A DNA stretch of 64,000 nt from assembly GCA_031551125.1 (NCBI GenBank), contig JAVBOB010000009.1, positions 124,001-188,000 of the forward strand. Reading direction: 5' to 3'. The notes beneath the pieces were generated by a model. That model made no database searches. It was not told the origin of the DNA and saw only the letters and a list, made by a program, of their open reading frames with translations. This document shows positions 9,370 to 16,777 of this stretch, piece by piece. The position numbers were made by a program, and so were the translations under genes. Source of the DNA: JAIRNF01 sp031551125. GTDB taxonomy: Bacteria; Bacteroidota; Bacteroidia; Bacteroidales; UBA932. Positions within the stretch are counted from its first letter, which is position 1. Each line of letters starts with the position of its first letter.

Positions 9370-10005
9370 TTATATGTGGTTTTTATACATTTTTCTCCAT
9401 TCGTATAGTCCATATACAGCATTTAGTATCAGTATGCCGTATAAAATTGACATAAATACCGCGCCTGTGGCTGCGTATAAAATAGTTGCGATAATATCTA
9501 CCGCTATCCAAATATACCAGTTCTCAATTTTCTTCTTCGCTATCATAAACTGGGCTACTACGCTGGCTACAAGTATAAACGCGTCGATGTACGGGTAGCG
9601 AGCTTCGGCAAACTCGTTTGCCAAAAAGGCGGGAGGATTGCTCATAAACAGCCCCCAAGCCAAGGTTCCTACAATTGTAATAGCGGCAAACAGCCAGTAT
9701 ATATTGCCTGAATAGCGGCTTACCCTCAGCTGATTTTTCTCATTTTCCTCACCTTTTTTCGGTCGGGTCCACTGGTAATAGCCGTACACGTTAAAACCAA
9801 AAAATATAACCTGTAGCGCCATTGATGAGTACAGCTGCTTTTGGTAGAAAAAGAAAAACGATAGCGTAGTACAAATTACTCCCAACAAAAATGTTAGTAC
9901 GTTAGCGCGCGCCGCATATAAAATACATGCTAAGGTTAGCACAACCGTTGTAGCCTCAAGATAGCTCAAATCGTAACCGAATACTTCTACTAGTGTTTTA
10001 TTCAT
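9370..10005 (-). CDS. pnuC: PnuC-like nicotinamide riboside transporter
   Basis: A 211-residue inner-membrane protein with about seven hydrophobic segments. The pattern NVYGYYQWTRPKK in the first half and ENWYIWIAVDIIATILY near the C-terminus matches PnuC transporters, where conserved W and N residues line the vitamin site. The likely role is facilitated uptake of nicotinamide riboside for NAD synthesis. No riboswitch or NadR-type kinase is visible beside it. Its position between sufB and sufC is unusual. Related PnuT or PnuX carriers cannot be excluded by sequence alone. Confidence 0.85.
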   Translation of the reverse strand: MNKTLVEVFGYDLSYLEATTVVLTLACILYAARANVLTFLLGVICTTLSFFFFYQKQLYSSMALQVIFFGFNVYGYYQWTRPKKGEENEKNQLRVSRYSGNIYWLFAAITIVGTLAWGLFMSNPPAFLANEFAEARYPYIDAFILVASVVAQFMIAKKKIENWYIWIAVDIIATILYAATGAVFMSILYGILILNAVYGLYEWRKMYKNHI

Positions 10006-10013
10006 TTCTTTTC

Positions 10014-10520
10014 ACCACATAGGCATATAGAAACATAGGAGCACATAGACTTTATAAAGCGGGTAAATCTCTATAATGCTTTGTTACCAATGTTTTTTGC
10101 CCTTCTTTAAATATGTTTAAACAATTAAATTTTATCAAAATGCCTTTCGGCTTTTCAAGTAATTTCAAATATGTCAATAGTTGTGCTTCGTGTATTGGCA
10201 ACAAATTTTCTACTGACTTTAATTCTACCACTATAGCATTTTCGACTAGTAAATCTAACCGTAAGTCTGCGTTCAATTCTGTACCACGAAATATAACAGG
10301 AACTTTTAATTGGGTTTGAACAGAAAGTCCTTGTTCTTCTAACAAATGAACCAAACATTTTTCATAGATATTTTCCAATAACCCCGGGCCTAACTCTTTA
10401 TGAATATCTATCGCAGCACCAACAACACAATATGATAGGTCATCTACAATTTTCTTTGTTAGCCTCATTTTTCGTTTTATAAATACTATGTGCTCCTATG
10501 TTTCTATATGCCTATGTGGT
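10014..10520. mobile_element. GxxExxY unit bounded by 35-bp perfect inverted repeats
   Basis: The left arm 10014-10048 and right arm 10486-10520 are perfect reverse complements by my reading; the right arm starts CTATGTGCTCCTATGTTTCT and ends CCTATGTGGT. They enclose exactly one gene, whose stop is 4 nt from the left arm and whose start is 18 nt from the right. The unit fills the space between pnuC and sufB almost completely (9 nt and 8 nt of margin). Arm-related sequences without the gene occur at 15.03-15.23 kb and 50.87-51.03 kb. Mobility is inferred from this arrangement. Confidence 0.7.
10052..10468 (-). CDS. GxxExxY protein (PD-(D/E)XK nuclease fold)
   Basis: A 138-residue protein of the GxxExxY family. 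The naming motif is GLLENIY, preceded by AIDIHKELGPG. The nuclease-fold signature is visible as LRLDLLV...IVVELKS followed by QLLTYLKL, i.e. the D...ExK and Q-x3-Y pattern of PD-(D/E)XK enzymes. Biochemical function is not established for the family as far as I know. The gene lies inside 35-bp inverted repeats in the middle of the suf operon, which suggests a self-contained mobile unit or a passenger of one. Confidence 0.92.
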   Translation of the reverse strand: MRLTKKIVDDLSYCVVGAAIDIHKELGPGLLENIYEKCLVHLLEEQGLSVQTQLKVPVIFRGTELNADLRLDLLVENAIVVELKSVENLLPIHEAQLLTYLKLLEKPKGILIKFNCLNIFKEGQKTLVTKHYRDLPAL

Positions 10521-10527
10521 AAAAGGG

Positions 10528-11982
10528 TTATCCCACGCTTCCCTCAAGAGAAATTTGCAACAGTTTTTGTGCTTCTACCGCAAACTCCATAGGGAGCTGG
10601 TTAATTACTTCTTTTGCATATCCGTTTACAATAAGTCCAACCGCATCTTCGGTCGAAAGCCCACGCTGATTACAGTAGAACAGCTGGTCTTCTCCGATTT
10701 TAGAGGTAGTTGCCTCATGCTCTACCACGGCTGTTTGGTTCTCAACCTCCAAGTAGGGGAATGTATGTGCGCCACACTTATCACCTAACAGCAAGCTGTC
10801 ACACTGTGAAAAGTTACGAGCATTGGCTGCACCTTTCAACACCTTTACCAACCCACGATAACTGTTGTTGCTAAAGCCCGCCGATATACCCTTCGATACA
10901 ATACGGCTCTTGGTGTTGCGCCCTATGTGAATCATCTTTGTTCCCGTATCGGCTTGCTGGTAGTTGTTGGTAAGCGCTACGGAATAAAATTCACCTACCG
11001 AATAATCCCCTTTCAGAATACAGCTGGGATACTTCCATGTAACAGCCGATCCCGTTTCTACCTGCGTCCACGAAAGCTTAGCACGATCACCTTTACATAT
11101 TCCGCGTTTGGTAACAAAGTTATAGATACCACCCTTGCCGTTTTTATCACCCGGATACCAGTTTTGCACGGTTGAATATTTTACCTCCGCATCCTTCATC
11201 ACCACAATTTCTACAATGGCGGCATGCAGCTGGTTTTCGTCGCGTTGAGGGGCAGTACAGCCTTCAAGGTAGCTTACGTATGAACCTTCGTCGGCAACAA
11301 TCAGCGTACGCTCAAACTGTCCGGTATTAGAGGCGTTAATACGGAAGTAGGTGGATAGCTCCATTGGGCAACGCACCCCTTTGGGGATGTAGCAAAACGA
11401 ACCGTCACTGAATACGGCGGAGTTAAGCGTGGCAAAAAAGTTATCGGAGTAGGGTACTACCGAGCCTAAGTATTCTTTTACCAAATCAGGGTGATCCTTC
11501 ACCGCTTCGCTAAACGAACAAAATATAATGCCCTTTTCGGCCAACGTATCTCGGAAGGTTGTTTTTACCGATACGCTGTCCATAACCGCATCAACGGCAT
11601 AGCTGCTCACTCCGGCCAGCACCTTTTGCTCATCAAGCGGAATGCCTAGCTTATCAAATGTTGCCTTCAATTCCGGATCGACATCATCCATGCTTTCCGG
11701 CCCAACCTTTTGCTTTGGGGCGGCATAGTAGATAATGTTCTGATAGTCTATTTCGGGTATTTGCAGGTGCGCCCACTTAGGCATAACCATTGTTTGCCAA
11801 TGACGGAAAGCCTTTAAGCGAAACTCCAGCAACCATTCCGGCTCGCCTTTTTTAGATGAAATGAGTCGAATAACATCTTCATCCAGGCCCTTACGTATAA
11901 GGTCTGTTTCAATATCAGTAGTGAAGCCGTACTTATATTCGTTCGACGTTGCGTCGTTCAATATTTTATCTTGTTCTTCCAT
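10528..11982 (-). CDS. sufB: Fe-S cluster assembly protein SufB
   Basis: SufB, 484 residues, the scaffold subunit on which Fe-S clusters form. Recognisable segments are VKTTFRDTLAEKGIIFCSF, GVRCPMELSTYFRIN, YLEGCTAPQRDENQLHAA, and the C-terminal NFSQCDSLLLGDKCGAHTFP, which holds the conserved cysteine region used for cluster assembly. Length is normal. It is the first gene of the suf cluster here, and a promoter-like TATCTTTG with a palindrome lies upstream. In many relatives sufC follows directly; here a GxxExxY element and pnuC intervene. Confidence 0.96.
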   Translation of the reverse strand: MEEQDKILNDATSNEYKYGFTTDIETDLIRKGLDEDVIRLISSKKGEPEWLLEFRLKAFRHWQTMVMPKWAHLQIPEIDYQNIIYYAAPKQKVGPESMDDVDPELKATFDKLGIPLDEQKVLAGVSSYAVDAVMDSVSVKTTFRDTLAEKGIIFCSFSEAVKDHPDLVKEYLGSVVPYSDNFFATLNSAVFSDGSFCYIPKGVRCPMELSTYFRINASNTGQFERTLIVADEGSYVSYLEGCTAPQRDENQLHAAIVEIVVMKDAEVKYSTVQNWYPGDKNGKGGIYNFVTKRGICKGDRAKLSWTQVETGSAVTWKYPSCILKGDYSVGEFYSVALTNNYQQADTGTKMIHIGRNTKSRIVSKGISAGFSNNSYRGLVKVLKGAANARNFSQCDSLLLGDKCGAHTFPYLEVENQTAVVEHEATTSKIGEDQLFYCNQRGLSTEDAVGLIVNGYAKEVINQLPMEFAVEAQKLLQISLEGSVG

Positions 11983-12074
11983 TGCTCGTTAAAAATGGTA
12001 AACGGATTTGCGATGCAAATCAAAAAGCCTTTATATATCAACGCAAAAAGAGCCTTATCGTTTAGTAATAAGTA

Positions 12075-12099
12075 CAAAGATAGAGATTCTGTAGAATCT
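12075..12099 (-). promoter_or_regulatory. sufB promoter -7 box with overlapping dyad
   Basis: On the minus strand TATCTTTG (12075-12082) fits the Bacteroidota -7 consensus TAnnTTTG, about 95 bp before the sufB start. Directly upstream, AGATTCT-GT-AGAATCT (12084-12099) is a perfect 7+7 dyad placed where a repressor would block polymerase. No good -33 TTTG lies at 19-nt spacing. Regulation by a redox or Fe-S-sensing protein is inference only. Confidence 0.45.
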
Positions 12100-12275
12100 T
12101 TTCTTGCCAATGGGTAAGATTGAGAAGAAGGCAATGGCGTATTTTGTCTTGTATTACAAATATTTGCGTAAAAGATAGGCTAAAATACCGACTTAAAGAT
12201 TATCTATGAGGTTATAGATAGCGTGCTGATTTTTGATTCAGCCTATGTAATGGTAGATGATTTTCAACCGAGTAT

Positions 12276-12530
12276 TAATGACAACACGGAGACACAAATT
12301 CACAGAGATAGTTTCTATATAATTAACTCAAGTTGCTAGTTATTCTGTTTGTCGCTCCATGCCGACCGTCCTTACCCCCTAGCCCCCTAAAGGGGGAGGT
12401 TAGCGCACAATTGGATTGCCAGAAAAGTTTGCACAAGCCAAAAAGCCCCCTTTAGGGGGTTGGGGGTAATAGCTGGTAACTTGAATTAATTAGGATGTCT
12501 CTGTGGCTTTGTGCCTCCGTGTTTACATAA
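12276..12530. repeat. three palindromic repeats nested inside one another
   Basis: The outermost arms are ACACGGAGACACAAA (about 12283) and TTTGTGCCTCCGTGT (about 12520). Inside them, 12321-12344 and 12468-12491 pair (AACTCAAGTTGCTAGTTATT family, 19 of 24 positions). Inside those, CCCCCTAAAGGGGG-type pyrimidine tracts form a further pair (about 12375-12405 and 12443-12466). The last arm overlaps the 3' end of the decayed gene that follows. Confidence 0.7.
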
Positions 12531-12966
12531 TATTCATAGTCATTCCTGATGTTTCTCCACCGCTTAAGGCTTGCCCCGGAATGTTCAAAAGAGCATTGGC
12601 AAATTTAGGTGTAAGAGCAATTACAGATAACCGTTTTTGCTCCCCGTTGTTGTAGTGTAAAGTAATATGGCCAACGTTTTCAAATACTTCGGTATCTGTA
12701 TAAGGGTTTGTAACTTATGTTATCCTTTCATCAATCATCAGGCTGAAAAGTATATTGTACTCGCGCTCTTCCATTAATCCCAGCGAGCGACTGTCGGGAA
12801 CGTACTTACTTCCCTCCTTCCTGTAAAAGTGCATCTCCCTTTTAGGGGCAAAGCAAATCTCAAAAAGCCCTTCGGGTATAGCTCCGAAAGCAAACTTCGG
12901 ATTTGCCTTCATGTCAATGGTAATGCGGGTAACACCAAGCCCTTTGTATGGCTTTTCGTTGCCGGG
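12523..12966 (-). pseudogene. decayed gene fragment of unknown family
   Basis: A minus-strand frame reads ...GVTRITIDMKANPKFAFG...ILFSLMIDERIT, hits a TAA at 12715-12717, and continues in the same frame as VTNPYTDTEVFENVGHITLHY...SGMTMNIM to a final TAA at 12523. The sequence on both sides of the internal stop reads as ordinary protein, so one nonsense change explains the break. Upstream the frame runs into GTTGGGGGTAATAGCTGGTA (from 12965), the arm repeat also at 12459-12482, so the 5' part appears to have been lost at a repeat. I do not recognise the family. Confidence 0.6.
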
Positions 12967-13010
12967 TTGGGGGTAATAGCTGGTAACTTAGGTTATTTAG
13001 ATAAATTTCT

Positions 13011-14915
13011 TTACCCCTTCTTTAGCTGGTCATATATGGAGCTTACCTTTTCAGATACTTGATGTATAAAACTCTTTGCGGCAGAGCTACTCTTATCAAG
13101 AACCTCTTTGTAGTCAACATCTAAGCCAAGTAGGTCGCAAATGTTTTGCACCTTATCACCTTGTGTAGATATAATGTTGAGCTCATCCAGCTGCTTGCGT
13201 GCAATAAGTGAGGGCGAATCGATCATTACATCGCGGCCGGAGTTATTTTTAGGGAAGGCAATGTAGTCGCGGATTGAGTCAGCACCTCCGAAGATTGCGC
13301 ACCAGCGGTCAAAGCCAAAAGCGATACCTCCGTGCGGTGGAGCGCCGTACTTAAATGCGTTGATGATAAAGCCAAACTGTGATTCGGCTTCTTCTTTGCT
13401 AAAGCCGAGTATCTCGAACATACGCTGCTGCTGCTCCGAGCTATGAATACGGATAGAACCACCGCCTATCTCAACACCGTTAACAACAAAGTCGTATGCG
13501 TTGGCACAAACACTTGCTATGTCCTCCTGCTTTGTGCTGTAGTACAGCTCCAGCTGGTCGGGGTTGGGCGATGTAAAGGGGTGGTGCATGGCGTAGAAGC
13601 GTTGCGTTTCCTCATCCCATTCGTATAGCGGAAAGTCCACTACCCATAACGGAGCGAACTTTGTATTATCACGAAGTCCTAAGCGGTTGCCCATCTCTAA
13701 GCGTAAATCGCAAAGAGCCGATTGTGTTTGCTTCTTTGCTCCGGCAAGTATCAGTATTAGGTCGCCCTTCTTTGCACCCATTGATTTTGCAATGGCTTCC
13801 AGCTCTTCGGGAGAATAGAACTTGTCAACGGACGATTTCATTCCTTCGTTTGTCCAGCGCAAATATACTAAGCCCTTAGCGCCTACCTGCGGGCGTTTTA
13901 CAAACTCCGTTAGCTCATCCAGCTGCTTGCGGGTATATTCCGCACAAGCCTGTGCGCAAATACCGCCAACATATTCAGCACTATCAAATACAACAAAGTT
14001 CTTTCCTTTTACCTTGTCGGTAATTTCCTGTAGCTCCATGCCGAAGCGGATATCGGGCTTATCGCAACCGTAACGGTTCATGGCATCAGCGTATGACATA
14101 CGCGGAAACTTATCGGCAATAGTAAGGTTGAGCACTGATGAGAACAGGTGCTTAGCTAAGCCTTCAAAAGTATTCAGCACATCCTCACGATCAACGAAAG
14201 CCATTTCGCAGTCAATTTGCGTAAACTCCGGCTGACGGTCGGCACGTAAATCCTCATCACGGAAACAGCGTACAATCTGGAAGTAGCGGTCATATCCGGC
14301 TACCATCAGCAGCTGCTTAAATGTTTGAGGAGATTGGGGTAACGCATAAAACTCACCCGGATTCATGCGTGAAGGCACAACGAAGTCGCGAGCCCCCTCG
14401 GGTGTCGATTTGATGAGGTAAGGCGTTTCTACCTCAATAAAGCGTTGCGAATCCAAATATTTCCGAACTTCCTGTGCCATACGGTGGCGCAGCTCCAGCG
14501 CACGCCGCAGCGGGTTACGCCGCAGGTCGAGGTAGCGAAACTTCATACGTAGCTCATCGCCTCCATCGCTCTCATCCTCAATGGTAAAAGGAGGAAGTTC
14601 TGACTTATTGAGAATTTTTAAGCAGCTCACTATCACCTCAATATCGCCAGTAGGCATTTTAGGGTTCTTGGAAGAGCGCTCAACAACCTTACCTGTAGCC
14701 TGAATAACATACTCACGCCCAAGTTGCTCAACGGTATTTTTTATTGTGCTATCCGAATGTTCGTCAACTACCAGCTGGGTAATACCGTAGCGGTCACGTA
14801 AGTCAACGAAGGTCATCCCCCCCAGCTTACGAACGCGCTGTACCCAACCCGCAAGGGTTACTTCTGTATTCGCATCCCCGAGCCTAAGCTCACCACAGGT
14901 GTAAGTTCTATACAT
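13011..14915 (-). CDS. aspS: aspartate--tRNA ligase
   Basis: A class II aminoacyl-tRNA synthetase of 634 residues. The N-terminal OB fold reads VTLAGWVQRVRKLGGMTFVDLRDRYG. Motif 1/2 segments are RFIEVETPYLIKSTPEGARDF and FRDEDLRADRQPEFTQID, and motif 3 is GAPPHGGIAFGFDRW. A GAD-type insertion is present, as in bacterial AspRS. The C-terminus extends about 55 residues past the usual end (ICDLLGLDVDYKEVLD...DQLKKG). Whether it is discriminating or also charges tRNA-Asn cannot be told here; no gatCAB is in the window. Confidence 0.97.
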   Translation of the reverse strand: MYRTYTCGELRLGDANTEVTLAGWVQRVRKLGGMTFVDLRDRYGITQLVVDEHSDSTIKNTVEQLGREYVIQATGKVVERSSKNPKMPTGDIEVIVSCLKILNKSELPPFTIEDESDGGDELRMKFRYLDLRRNPLRRALELRHRMAQEVRKYLDSQRFIEVETPYLIKSTPEGARDFVVPSRMNPGEFYALPQSPQTFKQLLMVAGYDRYFQIVRCFRDEDLRADRQPEFTQIDCEMAFVDREDVLNTFEGLAKHLFSSVLNLTIADKFPRMSYADAMNRYGCDKPDIRFGMELQEITDKVKGKNFVVFDSAEYVGGICAQACAEYTRKQLDELTEFVKRPQVGAKGLVYLRWTNEGMKSSVDKFYSPEELEAIAKSMGAKKGDLILILAGAKKQTQSALCDLRLEMGNRLGLRDNTKFAPLWVVDFPLYEWDEETQRFYAMHHPFTSPNPDQLELYYSTKQEDIASVCANAYDFVVNGVEIGGGSIRIHSSEQQQRMFEILGFSKEEAESQFGFIINAFKYGAPPHGGIAFGFDRWCAIFGGADSIRDYIAFPKNNSGRDVMIDSPSLIARKQLDELNIISTQGDKVQNICDLLGLDVDYKEVLDKSSSAAKSFIHQVSEKVSSIYDQLKKG

Positions 14916-14997
14916 TTTGCTTATGTGATTATTTGTTGATATGCTTATTTGTAGTGTGCGAAGGTACTAATTTTATGGAAATTCATGTGCTGATACA

Positions 14998-15237
14998 TAC
15001 CCCCCCCAACCCCCTAAAGGGGGCTTTCTCTCAACACATAGGCACATAGACATATAGAAACATGTAGTTAAAATCTTCTTTGAAAGAAGGTCTAATTTTT
15101 TAACCGCAAAGTACGCAAAGGGTTTCGCAAGGGACGCAAAGAAATTTAAATATGTGTAATTTTTCTTTTTCCCTTCCAGATATTCTATGTGCTCCTATGT
15201 ATCTATTGTGCCTATGTGTTGAAAAGTCCCTGGGGTA
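14998..15237. repeat. gene-less relative of the GxxExxY-flanking repeat
   Basis: The rest of the 14916-15337 gap holds no gene. A pyrimidine tract (CCCCCTAAAGGGGGCTTT, about 15011-15028) is followed by CAACACATAGGCACATAGAC, then a core AACCGCAAAGTACGCAAAGG...GGGACGCAAAGAAA, then CTATGTGCTCCTATGTATCT...TGCCTATGTGTTGAAAAG. The ends are inverted relatives of the arms around the GxxExxY gene at 10.0-10.5 kb. A close copy with the same core is at 50842-51056. Confidence 0.7.
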
Positions 15238-15297
15238 TCTTTATATGCGGCACTACTCAATAAATCCTCAAAATTTCTCTTATTCCCATTAAACTTT

Positions 15298-15305
15298 TAT
15301 CTTCG
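15298..15305 (+). promoter_or_regulatory. possible -7 box of the RND adaptor gene
   Basis: TATCTTCG lies 33 nt before the ATG and is one base from TAnnTTTG. Only a weak TTTC is found near the -33 spacing. Low confidence. Confidence 0.25.
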
Positions 15306-15337
15306 CAATCTGTCTTACTTGGGTAAACTGCGGAAAC

Positions 15338-16429
15338 ATGAAAAAAGGAATCAAACGCTCTGTTATTGCCATACTTATTATTGTTATCGTTGGTATCATT
15401 GCATATCCTAAGATAAAACCATTACTGTCGTCCTCCGGTGAAGGAAAAGGAGGCGGTAAAGGGGGGCAGGGCCAAGGCAGGGGGGGCGGCGGACGCTCAC
15501 TTAACGTAAATGCTGTTGTTATACAGCAACAGGAGCTATCGGACAAGATTATTTCCACCGGAACGCTGATTGCGGAAGATGAGGTTGACCTTACTTTTGA
15601 GGCCTCAGGTAAAATTGTACGTATTGATTTTACCGAAGGTAGCCGCGTGCAAAAGGGACAGGTACTTGCCAAGGTAAACGATTTGCAGCTCCAAGCCCAG
15701 CTCCAAAAGCTGGATGCCCAAAAGAAGCTGGCAGAAGAACGATTGTTCCGCCAAAAAGCATTATTGGAGAAAGACGCAATTAGCCGTGAAGCGTATGACC
15801 AAGCGGCAACAGAAATAGAAACGCTGAACGCCGATATTGCCTTGGTAAAGGCTAAAATTGCTGAAACAGAGCTGAAAGCGCCTTTTGACGGACATATTGG
15901 ATTACGCTATGTTAGCGAAGGAGCATACGTAACACCTTCGGTAAAGGTTGCCAAGCTTACAAAAATAAACCCCTTGAAGGTTAGCTTTACCGTTCCGGGA
16001 CGTTACGCTGCCGATATTAAAAAAGGGGCTCCGGTGCGGTTTGATGTTGACGGAAGGGTTTTTAATGCTTCTATATATGCCGTTGAATCAAAGGTAGATA
16101 TTGGAACAAACACGCTACCTGTTCGTGCAATTTATCCCAATAAGAATGACGAGCTAACGCCGGGCTTGTACGCAAGCGTGGAATTAACACTTTCGACTAT
16201 TCATAATGCTATTGCTGTTCCTTCTGAGGCTCTTATATCCGAAATGGGTATCAGCAAGGTTTTTTTGTATAAAAACGGGAAGGCCGAATCTACTCCGGTT
16301 ACAACGGGCATGCGTACCGAATCGCAAGTTCAAATTTTAAAAGGACTGAACGTTGGTGATACGTTGATAGCATCCGGTATTTTGCAGCTACGCAGCGGGA
16401 TGCCCATAACGCTTGATGTGGTAAAGTAA
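15338..16429 (+). CDS. RND-efflux periplasmic adaptor (membrane fusion) protein
   Basis: A 363-residue AcrA/MexA-type adaptor. One N-terminal membrane segment (VIAILIIVIVGIIAYP) is followed by a glycine-rich linker (about residues 33-52). Then come the barrel-sandwich half (VDLTFEASGKIVRIDFTEGSRVQKGQ), a coiled-coil hairpin (QKLDAQKKLAEERLFRQ) and the second lipoyl half (ELKAPFDGHIGLRYVSEGAYV). Adaptors normally sit beside an RND pump and a TolC-type channel; none is here, since a terminator and repeats follow at once. Pump partners must be elsewhere. Confidence 0.9.
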   Translation: MKKGIKRSVIAILIIVIVGIIAYPKIKPLLSSSGEGKGGGKGGQGQGRGGGGRSLNVNAVVIQQQELSDKIISTGTLIAEDEVDLTFEASGKIVRIDFTEGSRVQKGQVLAKVNDLQLQAQLQKLDAQKKLAEERLFRQKALLEKDAISREAYDQAATEIETLNADIALVKAKIAETELKAPFDGHIGLRYVSEGAYVTPSVKVAKLTKINPLKVSFTVPGRYAADIKKGAPVRFDVDGRVFNASIYAVESKVDIGTNTLPVRAIYPNKNDELTPGLYASVELTLSTIHNAIAVPSEALISEMGISKVFLYKNGKAESTPVTTGMRTESQVQILKGLNVGDTLIASGILQLRSGMPITLDVVK

Positions 16430-16454
16430 AATTCTGAATACAAAATAGTTTTAT

Positions 16455-16490
16455 AAACAGCGAGTTGTATCTTTTCGCTGTTTTTTTTAT
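16455..16490 (+). terminator. intrinsic terminator after the adaptor gene
   Basis: AAACAGCGA (16455-16463) pairs with TCGCTGTTT (16475-16483), followed by TTTTTATTTTT. It lies 26 nt past the stop codon. Confidence 0.8.
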
Positions 16491-16504
16491 TTTTACAGCT
16501 TGTA

Positions 16505-16740
16505 GAGAAATAAAGAGCAAAGAACAATGACAATAGGATTGTAAGATAAATTCGTATTCAAGTTGCAAGTTAGTACCCCAACCCCCTAAAGGGGGCTTTG
16601 GTCTGTGCAAACAACTTTCAAAAGTTCAATTTTGCAGTAGTCGGGTTACCCCTTTAGGGGGTTAGGGGGTAAAGGTTATCGGCATAGGCTGACAAATTGA
16701 ATAGCTGACAACTTGGGCTCTTTGCTCCTTGTTCTTTACA
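16505..16740. repeat. nested palindromic repeats before pruA
   Basis: The 16430-16777 gap has no gene beyond the terminator. Outer sequences AAAGAGCAAAGAACAA (16512-16527) and CTCTTTGCTCCTTGTTCTTT (about 16719-16738) are related in inverted orientation. Inside are ATTCAAGTTGCAAGTTAGTA (from 16556) and AATAGCTGACAACTTGGG (16700-16717), relatives of the AACTCAAGTTGCTAGCTATT arms. Inside those are ACCCCCTAAAGGGGGC and CCCCTTTAGGGGGTTAGGGG. Confidence 0.65.
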
Positions 16741-16777
16741 TTTTTGTTCAAGTTAAACACACACTAAACATCAAATT

